A stretch of DNA of 64,000 nucleotides from Stromatinia cepivora. Its lineage: Eukaryota; Ascomycota; Leotiomycetes; Helotiales; Sclerotiniaceae. The DNA lies in contig RCTD01000015.1 of the NCBI GenBank assembly GCA_014898415.1, positions 682,001 through 746,000 of the forward strand, written 5' to 3'. Positions 1 to 12,487 of this stretch are shown one piece after another. Each line of letters opens with the position of its first letter. Positions within the stretch are counted from its first letter, which is position 1. The translations under genes and the position numbers were made by a program. A model generated the notes under the pieces. It saw only the letters and a list, made by a program, of their open reading frames with translations. It was not told the origin of the DNA and did not search any database.

Positions 1-1132
1 GGTATTAATTACGATGGCACTGTTTTCCATTTGTGTGAACTCTTTCGAGCTGAGAATATGCCGAGTAGCATCCGAAAGTGGAAGGTGTACTGAAATTGTA
101 TCGCTCTTCAGGAGAAGTTCTTCAAATCAAACATATACTGTTCCTGAAGGCGTTCGTTACGCAGGAAGGGGACTCCGGTTGCAGTATTTAACATGCATGT
201 CAAACGCGGCGGCATGTTTGGCGACTGCGCTACCAATACACCCAGGATCCTTGGGAATTGCCCTAACCCCGCATGCCCCCGCCATCGGTCATATCAAATG
301 GCTAAAGAACAGATCCAAACACGGCGTGGGGCAGAAAGCAAGTGGCACATTGTAGTATCGGCTGTAGCATTTCCATGTTTCCCGTGGCGTTTGACACGGC
401 AATACCTGTGAAGATACGTCACATATAATTCTAACATCAACGGGGACTTTGACTCTGCCATGACTGCTAGAGGTGCCGATATCGATTGGATCGTGACCGA
501 GCTGAGGAGTGCATATAGATTTGACCGATTTTGTCAGAGATTACTCACATTTGATAATCACCACAATTCCATCGTAACGCGCAGACTGGCAATTTAAGAA
601 AAATGAATTTCTATTTCCATGATTCAGGTGCTATTGTCTCAAACTGGCTGCTTGAATATCCTTCGGGTGTCATGAACTTGGGAAAACTATGGATGACTTT
701 GTGGTGGTGATGGATTTGTGGTGCAATTACGAAAACCAAACGAGATTGAGGGAAGGGGAAATCGAGTCTTCTTTTTACTCCATTCTTTGAGTGAACTTTG
801 AAAAGCAGACGTACCATTATTAAACCGAGATTACCAACATTAAACTGTATTCATTTACAGCTGTACATTAATTACTATGCACAACAAGTTTAGATGCATT
901 TGCTCCAACCAAGGTATAGATGAGGGGGTTGCATTTACACTACGGAGGACACCTTGGGTTCACCGCTTTCATTCTGCCATCGATCAGATCATTCTGCCTA
1001 ACTGAAGGCGGTGAGACAACACTCCGCACTCCGAAATGTTCAGGATGCTCTATACAGATCGATTTATACATAACTTGATATCTTTAATCAAACCATTTCC
1101 ATGATGATAGCGAATTCTGCATCATTTATATC
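1..1132. other. Left-edge stretch with no recognisable gene
   Basis: Short open frames exist on both strands, but none has a recognisable domain, convincing codon use or splice structure. I see nothing I can name here. Confidence 0.5.
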
Positions 1133-1201
1133 ATGATCTACCTAAGTAGGTTAATCTTAGTTCAGTGTTTCGATATCGGTGAATCGGACTTCAAATCAGA
1201 A

Positions 1202-1425
1202 GTTTTTGTTGCATATCTTATTTTCATCTTTTGGGCTCTAGAATCGGTACGGAACAAAAATCCCAAAATGATCTCTGACTATGCAATAACACTTCCATAT
1301 CCGTATCTATATCCTAAGGTTTTTGTTGCATATCTCATATTCAAAGGTCCAATTTTTGGGCTCTAGATTCGGTACGGAACAAAAACCCCAAAATGATCTT
1401 TGACTTTCAGATATGCAACAAAACT
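1202..1425. repeat. Two diverged ~80-bp direct copies plus a short inverted copy
   Basis: Copy one (about 1202-1280) and copy two (about 1319-1405) share GTTTTTGTTGCATATCT, then GGGCTCTAGA, CGGTACGGAAC and CCCAAAATGATCT in the same order. Just after copy two, at 1410-1424, the sequence GATATGCAACAAAAC is the inverse complement of the repeat start. The neighbouring 69-bp tandem array also begins with GTTGCATATCT, so the two repeat sets seem related. No terminal inverted repeats or coding potential were found. Confidence 0.7.
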
Positions 1426-1495
1426 CCTATACCACTAGCAATCTGAGGGAGAAGGCAATTGATTAGATGTTTGAAACAAGTAAGTCAGAAGTTTT

Positions 1496-1750
1496 GTTGC
1501 ACATCTGATTTGGATGTCATTGGAATTACACATTTTGCAGGTTCAAGAAATTACCTCAAGGTCTTGTTGCACATCTGATTTGGATGTCAACGGTATGATA
1601 CATTTTGCAGGTTCAAGCAATTGCCTCAAGTTTGGTTGCATATCTGATTTGGATGTCAACGGTATGATACATTTTGCAGGTTCAAGCAATTGCCTCAAGT
1701 TTGGTTGCATATCTGATCTTGGATGTCGACGGTATGACACATTCTGCAAG
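1496..1750. repeat. 69-bp tandem repeat, about 3.5 copies
   Basis: Units begin with GTTGCAYATCTGATTTGGAT at 1496, 1566, 1635 and 1704, a spacing of 70, 69 and 69 bp. The inner two units are nearly identical and the outer ones diverged. Because 69 is divisible by three, both strands keep open frames through the array. Those frames are a by-product of the periodicity, not evidence for a gene. Confidence 0.85.
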
Positions 1751-1961
1751 GACAAGCAAGGCATTGCCTTGAGGAGTGGAGACTTCAATTGGCCCGACAT
1801 GAAGACTCATTTTTGGAATTGAACAAGACGGACAATCGCATCACTGTGATTGTGAAATTTCATTACGATATAACTCTGCTAATTAACAGTATTATCTTCA
1901 AATTGTGGAGAATTGAACCCATTATTTCAGCTGAGTCCCTGAAAATTGTTAAGACTTATTT

Positions 1962-3977
1962 CTAACGGCATGACAAGGTCAACTTACTGTGATTATCCAC
2001 TTTTGACTCATCCATTCTCCCATCCTCATTATCATTATCAACTTTCTCATCCTTCTTCGTCCTTGATGGAAAGAATGAACGAAACGCCCACACTGATCCT
2101 TTCTTATCCTCGTTTCTCACATCATCATCAGCATCAATAGCCAAAGACTCACTCAATTCTTCCACATCCGTGGATGCCTCAGTTTCTGGCTTAGACTTGC
2201 TTGAGCTCCACAACGAGCTAACTCCCTTGGAAGCATAACCGGGAATAGCTGCACCTGCCTTTAATCCCGTTGAGGCGACGCCAGTAATACCAGATCCCGC
2301 TCGTTGAGAGATTCGGTACAGGCTTTGAAGATATGATTCCCGTTGCTTGCCATCGAGGTCATTTTCTTGAATATCCGGGAGTGGAATTGCAGCAGCGGCA
2401 GCCACAATGTCGAGAGGAGATTCATCGACTCCATCCATGTCCAGATTTGGTACAGACTCGGAATCGGTACCAGTACCGGTGAAGATCTCACCTTCTTCTG
2501 TTTGTATACCTATGGCGCCTTTCTCTGGTACAGTCTCTGGTAACAATTCTGGGGGCGGTGGTATATCCACAAGTTTGTTGTCGCTTTGGAACCATTCAAC
2601 AACTAGATCCCTCGCCTGTTCGGACATCTTGTCGTAATTGTCGTTGGTTTCGGGTTTGAACATACTCATATGAGCTTGAACTTCATCTTCGACTGCACCA
2701 TTAACACTTCTAATGAAGAGCTCATGGGACTTTTGTCCTGGTGCAGGTATCGCACAGAAAGTTCTTTCGGGAACAAAATATCCACCTGACCAATATCCAT
2801 TCTCTCCCAACGAAGTGTAGAAATTCCGAATTCCGATCCCTTCAATCTTGGACAGTCTCTCAAGTCTTTGAACCATCTCTTTCTGTCTCATCAATGCCCC
2901 CACAAATTTGAGGTGACTTGACAACCACGCAAATGATTGACCGACACTATCGCGATTGATATATGCAAGTCCCTGACCTAATGTATCATATCCTTGCTCT
3001 GCTCCCTCCTTGATGGAATTCTTGTTAAGGTTTTTGACGCCCGCGATAATGGTCTCCCGATTTCTGTAAGCCGCCACACCTCCGGCCGCAATCGCTCCCA
3101 CAACACCAGATTTTACAGCAATTCCTTGCCATATTTTCCATCCTGGACTAGCAGTCCTGGTTGTAGCTACCATAGAACTGCCTGCTTGTCTCGCAGCTTG
3201 TTTCGCGGGCATTGTTGTCAGAGATCTAGCACTGATGAGGCCGGCTGAAGCAGCTGACATTATGTTCCAAATATTGCTGACCTTAATCAAAGTCAGCACT
3301 TATAAATATGGTTGAAGATTCCGAATTTACCTTATTATATTGACTGAATGCCCCGTAAACAAACATAGATCGAGCAAGGCCATTGTAAGGGGTATCGAAA
3401 GCGAGAATCCCCTGAATAAGAGGGAATATAACATGGTTGGCATCTTTCTCCTCCTGATCATGATGATCATTAAGAATGGAGAAAAGTGCATCAGAGGCCA
3501 CAAAACCTCTGAATATGTCGTCGTTAGTGGATTTGATGGTGGATCCATAGAGAGATTGAGATTCTTACCCCATTGAATGCGCGACCAAAATAACGCCCAC
3601 AGATCTATCATTTGGTGGCCATGGGTTTTCGGCCTTCTCTTTCTGAACCTCCATAACCTTTCCTTTTAGCCTACGATTGGCTTAATAAGTTGTGAGATCA
3701 GATTCTAGTTGGCAACTACACATACCATTCGAGAAATTTGTCGGTACTATCCAAAAGACTTCCTCTCGTCTCATATTTGGGATACATAAGAAGTTCAACA
3801 TCATCATCTGGTAGCTTCTCTGCTACATGCTTCCTAAGGGACTATGTTGAAAATCAGTACACATATCCAAATTAAACCATAGAATTCGAATTTTTGGCTA
3901 ACCAGTGGAAAGTTATAAAAAGTCTCGCCATCACCCTTGAACCCATGAATGAAACATAACAGAAGTGTTCGCTTCAT
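1962..3977 (-). CDS. DUF676-type lipase-like serine hydrolase
   Basis: Five exons fit in frame: 3977-3903, 3841-3726, 3670-3569, 3508-3331 and 3281-1962, giving about 596 aa. The start ATG opens directly onto a beta strand and an oxyanion-type segment, LLCFIHGFKGDGETFYNFP. The nucleophile elbow AHSMGG follows and is split by an intron after the Met. Then comes FDTPYNGLARSMF, typical of the alpha/beta-hydrolase family called DUF676 (putative serine esterase). The long last exon holds a fungus-specific region with a short hydrophobic Ala/Gly stretch, then an acidic, disordered tail. The family is thought to act on lipids or esters, but the substrate is unknown. Exon 5 uses an acceptor ending AAG; an alternative CAG four bases downstream would break the frame. 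Confidence 0.8.
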
Positions 3978-4488
3978 CGTAAAGTCGTACGATAAATTTC
4001 TATCAAATTCAGTAAAGATGGAGATCAGCCACGAAGATATGGGGTTTCATTTATTATTATGGATATGATCTTCTTCTAATAAAGTGGCTGTGGCATTAGT
4101 GTAAAAAAATGCCTAAAAATCATGGAAGCAGCTTGTGGTAAATTCAAGATTTTGACTTTCACATGCATTTTTTATGTAATGACCTCATGGGCTTAATGTA
4201 CCAGCCGTCTTATACGTCATTTTTGACTTTGATACGCAAAAGATATGAAAAAGACATCGCAGTCGCCATCGCCAGTGCACGTGATTGTTCTACTTGACCC
4301 CAAACAATAAATCGTCAATCAAATCAATGTCAGATATTGGATATTGTGAATATCATTGAAATTTTTTGCTAAAATACATGAACCATCAAATCCACTAGTT
4401 ATTAGACATAAAAGAAATAGACCAATATTCCCCAAATTCCAATAAAACCGCTATAAAGTACAATTGTTCGTGAAAATCGTGAAATCAT
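3978..4488. other. Intergenic, no gene seen
   Basis: AT-rich spacer between the start of the lipase-like gene and the 3' end of the DUF3659 gene. It presumably holds the lipase promoter and the neighbour's terminator. No specific element was recognised. Confidence 0.5.
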
Positions 4489-7400
4489 TTATTTCTTCTT
4501 CTTACCAGTGATGGAATCAACCACCATTCCAAGTCCAAGACCGTTCAAAAGATTCTTCAAACCAAGACCTCCTAGGAGGTTATCAAGCAAGCCTCCAAGA
4601 CCAAGTCCGCTGAGCTGTTAAGACTGTTAGACATATGTTCATGAAGGGGTAGACGAGTCCACGTGATGACTTACCAATCTACCAACTAAGCCGAGTACAC
4701 CACTCAGAAGCAAGCCAACGGCTGCAAGAATTTGAGCGAGTGGCTCTGAGAGAAGAGACCACAGAGGATTGATTTCCTTCTTGGCATGAGGCATGCCTTC
4801 AATCTTTCTCTTGGCATTTTCGATTGTCTCGGTTACAACTCCGGTAAGCTGTAAATTATGATTAGTAAATTATCATTTCACAGGAAATATTAAGGGAACT
4901 TACATCTTTGATACAATCAGCTAAGTGATACTCCTCTGGAGTAGCTTCATGGGCTGCTGTCTTGGCCTTGGCTTGAGATTGAAGTCTTCCACCGGGGTCA
5001 AGAGCACGGATAGCGGCGTTGGCCTCAGAAAGAATGCGGCCACCTTCTTCGATCAATGGCTTGACTTTGTTGACAAGATCCTCTTCATCGAGGTCATCCT
5101 TTGGTGTACGCTCAGCTTTGTCGATGTGTGAAGTGATCATCTTGAGAATTGGCTTGATCTTATCGAGAGCATCCTCAACGCAGTAAATCATTTGTTTACA
5201 AATCTTCTGGTCGAGTTCGGCTTCCTCTCTCTTCTTTTTTTCTTCTTCCGTCTCTTGTGGTTCTTGCTCAGGCTCTGGCTCTGGCTCCGGCTCCGGCTCA
5301 TCTTCGACAATGTCATCGAGAAGAGTCACGTGTCCGAGTGAGTTACCCTTTTGATCAACAACATCTCCGTCATCATCGATCTTCTTGCCTGCGCAGACCT
5401 TGAGATCTCCACTAGTCAATTTACCAATCACATCTCCATTCTCGTCAACCACATTACCCTCCTTATTAACTTTGCGACCAGACATTGGGCTGACATCTTT
5501 CTTGGCCTCCTCCTCTTGCCATCTCTCCGCTCTCCCAAGGACGTTACCATTCTTATCAACAATCTCGCCATCATCATCGACAGCTCGTCCAAATAGAACA
5601 TTGGGATCACCAGATACCAAGCGACCAACAACTTCGCCAGCTGAGGTAACAACCTTGCCTTCCTTGTTGACTGTGCAACCGTCGAAGTCTGTGAAAGGAC
5701 CTTCCTTCAAACCTTCACGATCACCCTCTGGAACGACTTCACACTTGCCAATGATATCGCCTCCTTCATTTCTCACAAAGCCATTCTTATCGCACATCTT
5801 GCCTGCGAGTTGCTTGATATCTCCCTCCACAACACGACCATAAATCTCACCGGACTTGTTGACGACGTTACCGGCCTTGTTTACACGCTTTCCTGCTAAG
5901 GAAGAATTATCGACTTCTGGTTCTGGCTCGGCTTCAGGGGCTTCCCAACGCTCAGCTTTACCAAGAACGTTGCCGCTAGCAGACAAGATATCTCCATCTG
6001 CATCAACCTTCTTGCCCTTGAGTTTCTTAGCATCACCTTCAATGACTTTGCCAATGACCTCGCCATTGTAGACAACATCTCCATTAGACTCAACAGTGGC
6101 GTCTGGGAAGTCTTCAAATGGTGCTGGCTCCCTGAGCTCTTCCTTCTCTGCGTCTGGGATTGGCTCAGCTTGGCCAATCTTTTTGCCGTTATCGCCCCAG
6201 ATGGCTCCGTCTTTGTCACATCGTCGGCCGATCATGTTCTTCAAGACACCTTGAATAATACGACCAACCACACGACCGGAATCATCCGTGACATTTCCAA
6301 GCTTGTTAACCTTCTTATCAAATAGAACTGAGTAATCTGGTCCTTCCTGTTCTGGCTCTGGCTCTTCTTCGGTACGTTCTGCCTTTCCAATGACATTGCC
6401 ATTCTTGTCGAGAATATCACCATCCTCATCAACAGTCTTGCCAATCATCTTCTTGACATCCCCATCGATAACTTGACCAATGACTTGTCCCTCAAAGGTG
6501 ACCTTTCCTGACTTATCAACGATGGCACCAGGGAAATCCTCAAAGGGCGAGGATTCATTTTCCTCAACTTCTGGGAGGGGCTCGGCACGGCCAATGACCT
6601 TGCCAGTATCGTTATAGATCTTCCCCTCTTTGTCGCATTTCTTTCCAGCAAGCTTCTTGGCATCACCTTCAATGAGTTGTCCAATTGGGTTGCCTTCTTT
6701 ATCAACGATCTTTCCGGCTTTGTTGACCTTGAGTCCTTCAAGAATGGAAACAGGTGGGATGTTAGATTCGGCTTGTTCCTTGGCGTCTTCAGCGGTGTCT
6801 TTGCCTTCTTCGACAGCACCTTCGACACCCTTCTTGCCTTCTGAAACTTGTGATCCGAGATCAGCCTTTGAGCCAAGCTTGCTTCCGAGTTGGCTAACGC
6901 CTTCTGGAACAGCAGCATTCATGATCTGTTCTCTGACACTCTCTGGAATTGGGAGTTGATCAACTGGAAGCAAGTTGACCTTTCCGATAATAGTGCCATT
7001 CTCTCCAACGAGGTTTCCCTCATCGTCGACATTGACACCCTGCTTGCCGACCAAAGACTTAAGGTCAACATCGTCTTGAAGTTTACCAATTGCCTTTTTG
7101 TCAGCATCAAGGATCTCACCGGACTCTTGGATTTCAAATGGGCCCTTGAGCTTGGATTGAGGGATGATAGGTTCTTCAATTGGAGTGGCTTCTGGTTTCG
7201 AAACAGCCTCATCGGCCTTGGATTTCGTGGCATCGACTTGTCCTTTAACACCGGCAGCGGCACCTTTGGCATCAACATCTGGTTTCTCTCCTTCAAGACC
7301 GGATTTGGCGCTATCAGCAGGAGATTTCATACCATCGGCATTCTCATCGGCGTCTTCTATTGGATCGGCAGATCCGATGACACGACCTTCCTTGTCCAAT

Positions 7401-8200
7401 ACATCTCCTTCCTCATTGACGATGCTGTCCTTGAGTTTGGATTTGTCAATATCCGCTTCATTAACCTTTCCAATGACATTTCCATCATCATCAACCACCT
7501 CCCCCTTTTCATTGACCTTTCCAGCAGGTTCGACATTCTCTGCAACTTCTCCAGCCTTTTCGCCAGTCTCTTCTGCAGTTTTCTTGACGTCTCCGGCCTT
7601 TGATTTGGTTTTGTCCTCGGCACCTCTAGCTTCAGACTCTGTTGTCTTCTTAGCAGCTTTACCAGTGGTAGTAGCCTTATTTTTGACGCCCTTACCGGCT
7701 TTAGTAGCCTTCTTTTGAACATCATCGACTTCCTTCTCATCTGAAGCATGTGAAGCCTTCTCTTGAGCCTCACCTGCCACATCACCGACCTGCTCTGGAG
7801 CATCTCCCAAGTTACGTGAATCTTCGTTTGGATCACGCTCAGTCAATTCCTCCTCTTCTCCTTGTCCCTCTTCGTCATCTTCCTCTCTTCCTTCCTCTTC
7901 TCCCTCTGCGACACCGTTCTCTTCGGTCCCTTCATCTTCTCCCTCGTACTCCTCTTGCTCACCATTGGTGAGATCCTCGTTGTCTGAAACGGCAGATGGG
8001 GCCATTCTTTCTGGGGAATCGGGAGGTTCTGAACGAGTCTGCACTGGCTCCGGTGTTGAGGGAGCTTTGGGGACGTTCTTCTTAGAACTCTTTGGTGCTG
8101 GTGATTTTGAAAATGTCTTGGTTGGGGTTTTTGGTGTCTTGGATGAGGCGTCTTTTGGCGCCCTCAACGTTTGTTTTGGGGAGGATTCAGTATCTGTCAT
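4489..8200 (-). CDS. DUF3659-repeat / LEA-like protein, 1198 aa
   Basis: Three exons are 8200-4904, 4848-4675 and 4614-4489, all phase 0. Residues 1-70 are Ser/Pro/Lys-rich, about 70-125 are very acidic, and about 130-220 are Ala/Lys/Glu-rich and LEA-like. Residues about 225-985 contain 18 short units built on a G-x-V/I-h-D-x-x-G-N-V-I-G core, as in Pfam DUF3659. They alternate between ending IGKV/IGQL and IGKAE, so the true unit is a pair. After a Glu/Pro linker comes a conserved helical C-terminal domain (about 1010-1198) with CVEDALDKIKPIL, EGGRILSEAN and a Gly/Leu-rich end (GLGLGGLLDNLLGGLGL) that looks membrane-seeking. Such proteins are common in filamentous ascomycetes and often named LEA domain protein. 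A scaffolding or stress role is only inference. Confidence 0.85.
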
Positions 8201-10052
8201 AATCGATTGTTGGGTATCTTAGTGAGTTGTAAATTTTGTATTATGGTCTGTACTGTTTATTAAAAGTAGTAGTCATGCAGAATAAAATTTGAGCTCATAC
8301 TGAACCCGTGAGCTCTTCTTGTATGCAATATCAGACTGCTAATTTCCGGTTTACATGGAAGGATAGGAGCTTGGATAGCTTGGATATGATGTAAGTACGT
8401 CACATCTAGGGAGCTATGATGCTGCAAAGTATCAACTTTCAGGCTCTCTACGTCAGCCACTAAGAAGTTGATAGATTGAGATCCCTAGGATGGTGAGCCA
8501 CACCATATTGAAATTTCCCATCGAATCATGATGGGAAAGCTGGAAGGCTGCAGATTTCCTGGTAACTCTGCGTCATGGCAATATAGTGGAGGTAGGCGCT
8601 TACTCGTCATTGGATGAGTTCTTTTGTACCCCGCGACGTGTCCTCGAAATCCTGATGTTTCTCGAATGAGGAGGCTACCTTCGATCGGCGATGGATTTGC
8701 TAAAAACGTGGTTGTAAGCTCTTTTCTTGGTATGGTCGAGAACCAACTTGGACGGATAGTAGACCCGTCTTCCTTATTCTCCCCTGAAATAAACATGACA
8801 TCAAAACTAACGACGCATGCAATATGTGAGAGCTTCAAAGCTTAAGGCTACCGGTTACCCCAGTTTCTCAACCAAGAATAACTCTTTCATTTCGAGTAAA
8901 ATCTAGCCCCAAATAGCCCTCGAAATCGCGTCCCTGGAACCTAATGCTCGATCACTTTGACCGCGTCGTTCACTCAAATCAAGCACGTGCAGTACAGGGA
9001 AGGCGAGCCATCTTCCTTCCAACATCAAGCCACAAATTGTTTTCTTGCTGTGATAGAATATCCCCACTGTTCAATTGGATTCCAGCCCTGAACACACTAA
9101 AGTAGTCTGACACCAAACGGTCAACAATCCCGTCCTTCATGAGCCACATTTACAACGAATATTTCCTGTTATCAGGACGTGGGCTGCGATTGTATCCATT
9201 AAAACGCGTTCGATATATTAATATCCGGAGATTACATCACTAGACTGAATTTAGTTGGGCCGTGCCGCGGAGTGCACTCGCCACATGCAGAATGGTGGGT
9301 CGACCTCGCTTAGGCCTTCCCCTTCATTTCGCGACATTGTTCTTGTTTTCTAAGTTTGGGATCAAGATTTGTGCCTCAAGTTGATTTTGCTGCGTTTTGG
9401 TTGGTTACATCACTTATTTCTGGGGGTGGGTAAATACTCGAGTGCAATTTGGAGATTCAAGATTCTTAGCGATGATTTGTGGGGTGATTAATTGGGGGAA
9501 TGGCGTATTATCTGCTGTGACTGCCCTGTTTCTTAGGTGAACCGATTCTCAATTTGGCATTACAAGTACTTGGTTACGTGCTTTGTGCGACGTGTGTTAA
9601 CGGGGTGTAAGAACTCTAAACCGAGGAAGTTACGGAGTGTTGCCTAGGCTCATCTATGAAGACCCGAAGGTACACTGAGGGCTCTTAGAAAAACAGTGCT
9701 AAAATATTTAAAGTTGGAGTGGATGAGGCCTAGTTGAGGCCGAACATGTGAATATATCAAGATACCTTACAACAAACAAAAGTAGATTGATACGGAATAT
9801 TCAGAACAGGTCAAAGTTTTTCAGTAAAGACGCGAATATTACCAATTTTGTAAGGATTTGAATGCTAGAAATACACCACAGAAGAAATACACACTATGCT
9901 TTTACCCATTACCTCCAAAGCCAAACAATCGTAACTAAACCCTCAAAAATACCAATCCAAATTATCCAAGTACACACGCAACCATACTCATTAATATGCA
10001 ATTTCAACGTCCATCCATTCCCAATACCCATTTTTATCATAATATCATCGTC
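8201..10052. other. Long intergenic region, no convincing gene
   Basis: About 1.85 kb between two co-oriented LEA-like genes. A minus-strand open frame at 8485-8838 has no recognisable domain and I do not call it. GC-rich blocks near 8940-9300 alternate with AT-rich ones. The promoter of the upstream DUF3659 gene should lie at the left end. Confidence 0.45.
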
Positions 10053-12487
10053 CTAATTTCCACCCCTCATCATAAATGCAGTAGGAATTCTAATTTGCAA
10101 ACTAATCCCCTCATTCGTACTCTTAACATCCAAGAAAATATCACTTGGACTACTTGCTGCACCGACATCCGCATTCTGTCCCAATGTTCCAGCCAAAGAT
10201 CCTACATCTCCAGCTTTAGGTCCATCAATAGATTGAACTTGTTGTGTAGCTCTAGCTTCGAGTTCCTTGGATTTAAAAGAACCGACTGCTTTGCCAGAGA
10301 AATTGGAAGTTGCTTGACCAATGACATTTCCTTGGTCATCAAAGAGATATCCGTCTTTGATGACGGAGATACTCTTCCCGACAATATCATTGATGTTTGG
10401 TATGTTGACTTGTACATCCTTCGCGCTGTCTACTGCGCCCTGAGCTTGATCTTTGATACCATCAACAGCACCGGAAGCTTTATCAGCACCAGGTATACCT
10501 CCCAATGCACCCTTGGCCTGGTCGGTACTATCACCTAAAGACTTCTGAGCATCATCTCTAGATGGTAAACCGCCCTTAACATCATCAGCTGTATCCTTAA
10601 CACCTCCAAGTTTTTCTCCAGCAGTATCTTTCACTCCACCAAGTTTCTTCTGTGCATCACCTGTGGCACCTCCAACTTTGCTCTTCGCATCGTCAGTAAC
10701 TCCATTGACTTGTGATTGAGCGTCACCAAGTTTATCTTTTGCGCCATCAGTCACGCCTGAAGCTTTGTCCTTTGCGTCACCTGTAACTCCACCGACTTTG
10801 TCACTGGCATCTTTTCCAAGGCCGGATGCTTGATCTGCTTTGTCTTGTGCAGCATCTTTGACATCCCCGGAAGCTTTTTCAACATCGCCCTTTGCCTTTG
10901 ATCCAACATCCTTAGCCGTATCACTTGCACCTTGCACAGCATCGGTAGCCTGACTAGCATCTGGTGCTTGTCCAGCAGTATCTTTGAGTTTGTCTGCTCC
11001 TCCCTTCGCAGTTTTAGATGCTTTATCTCCAACATCCTTCACTTGATCAGTGACGCCAGAAGCAGTATCTTTGACTTGATCAGCTCCAGGTGCATCTTTG
11101 GTAGCATCTTGAGCTTTCTTGGTGGCGCCACCTAAGATACCATTGGCCTGTCCTTGAGCTCCTTGTGCAGCTTTGGAAGCTTTGCTGAGGAATTTCTTAG
11201 GTCGTTTTGTCGCTTCCTTTACAGGTTCAGGGACGGAGTCTTTTGCATCTTCGACTGGTTTGGTAGCTTGTTTGACAGGTTCAGATTTAGTTACTGACTT
11301 GAGAGGCTCGATGCTTTCCTTGAAGTCTTCTGGAATAGGAGGTGCAGATGTAATGACATCTGGTTGAACATCAGGAATAGCTTCAGCCAATTCATTTTCA
11401 TCGCCTTCTCCTTCGTCTCCTTCCTCATTTTCATCATCTTCTTCCTCTTCTTCGTCATCCCCTTCGGAATGATCTTGTTCCTCGTCTTCTTGAACATCGG
11501 AATCATCGTCGACTTCACCTTCACCCTCATCATTCTCGCCTTCATTTTCTTCCTCGTCTTCCTCATTATCTGCCATTTCGATACCTTCGTCATGTTCCTC
11601 CTTTTGATCTACTTTCTCTGGTTTTTGTTGTTCAGGCTCAGGTTCAGAATCCTGTTCTTGCTCTTCAGGAACTGGCTTTGGCTCCGATTTCTTAGCCTTA
11701 GAAAACTTCTTTGGTCGAGGAGCTTCCTTCTTTGGCTCGGGCTCATTTTCTGGCTCTTCTTGTTCGGGCTCTTCGGGTTCTTCTTGTTCGGGCTCTGGCA
11801 CTGGCTCAGGCTTATTGACCTTAGAAGACTTCTTTGGTTTAGGTGTCTGCTCAGGCTCGGGCTCCTCATTCTCCGATTCGTCTGGTTCCTCTTGCTCGCC
11901 TTCTTGTTCAGGCTCTGGCTCTGGCTCAGGTACAGGCTCGGGTTTCTTAATAGGCTTCTTAAATTTCTTAGGCTTAGGTTTGCTCTCAGACTTTGGTGCT
12001 GGTGAAGGCGATGTCACTTCAGGTTGCGGAACATTTTTGTCAGCTGGAGGAGTTGCTGGTAATTTGGGTGCGAATTTCTTGGCCTACATTGTTGTAGTGT
12101 TAGCCTTCTGATTTGCATCGAATATTCTTTCAATTTTTCTCTTTTCCTCTTCCTTTCTCTCTCACAACTTTGATAAGGTTTCCGTTTGGATGGCAGAAGA
12201 AGTAAAGGCTTAGAATTGTGTTTAGAGATAAAGAGGAGTAGGACGGTTGGCGAAAGGAGGCAGATAAGCCATAGCAGGAAACTTACTTTGGTGGTGGAAG
12301 CCTGCTTTGCGGATTTCGCTACATCGTTAGACTCTTTTGGAGCAGGTGGTGCAGGTGTATCTGGTACCGACGGCTTTTCGCTAGGTACGGAAGGAACATC
12401 CGATTTAGGAGTTGCGAGCTTCTTCTTGATTGGAGTTTTGTTGGTCTTTTTAAAGACCTTTTTAGGAGCTTCTTGTGTGTCTGCCAT
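10053..12487 (-). CDS. LEA-like disordered protein, 743 aa
   Basis: Exon 1 is 12487-12287 (67 codons, starting MADTQEAPKKVF). Exon 2 is 12083-10053, joined in phase 0. The N-terminal third is Lys/Pro-rich, then Glu/Pro/Asp-rich with runs such as EPVPEPEPE. Residues about 310-610 are a long series of 11-residue-like A/K/D/G motifs (DKASGVTDGAKDKL, AGEKLGGVKDTA), as in group-3 LEA proteins. Near the C-terminus a single unit resembling the neighbour's DUF3659 core (DGYLFDDQGNVIG) appears, followed by a short beta-like end (ISLQIRIPTAFMMRGGN). This shared core supports common ancestry with the 1198-aa gene. LEA proteins usually protect against drying or heat; the role here is unproven. Confidence 0.8.

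Noticed and set aside
1514..1822. Open frames on both strands across the 69-bp repeats
   Set aside because: The unit is a multiple of three without stops, so the frames are produced by repetition. There is no domain and no start context.
6890..7603. Long plus-strand frame opposite the DUF3659 gene
   Set aside because: A shadow of the strong minus-strand gene, whose biased codons remove stops on the other strand.
8485..8838. 117-aa minus-strand frame
   Set aside because: No family, no splice plan and mixed codon use; could not be supported.
11364..12005. Leu/Phe-rich plus-strand frame resembling a membrane protein
   Set aside because: It is the complement of the Glu/Lys/Pro-coding LEA-like gene, and GAA/GAG complements give Phe/Leu codons.
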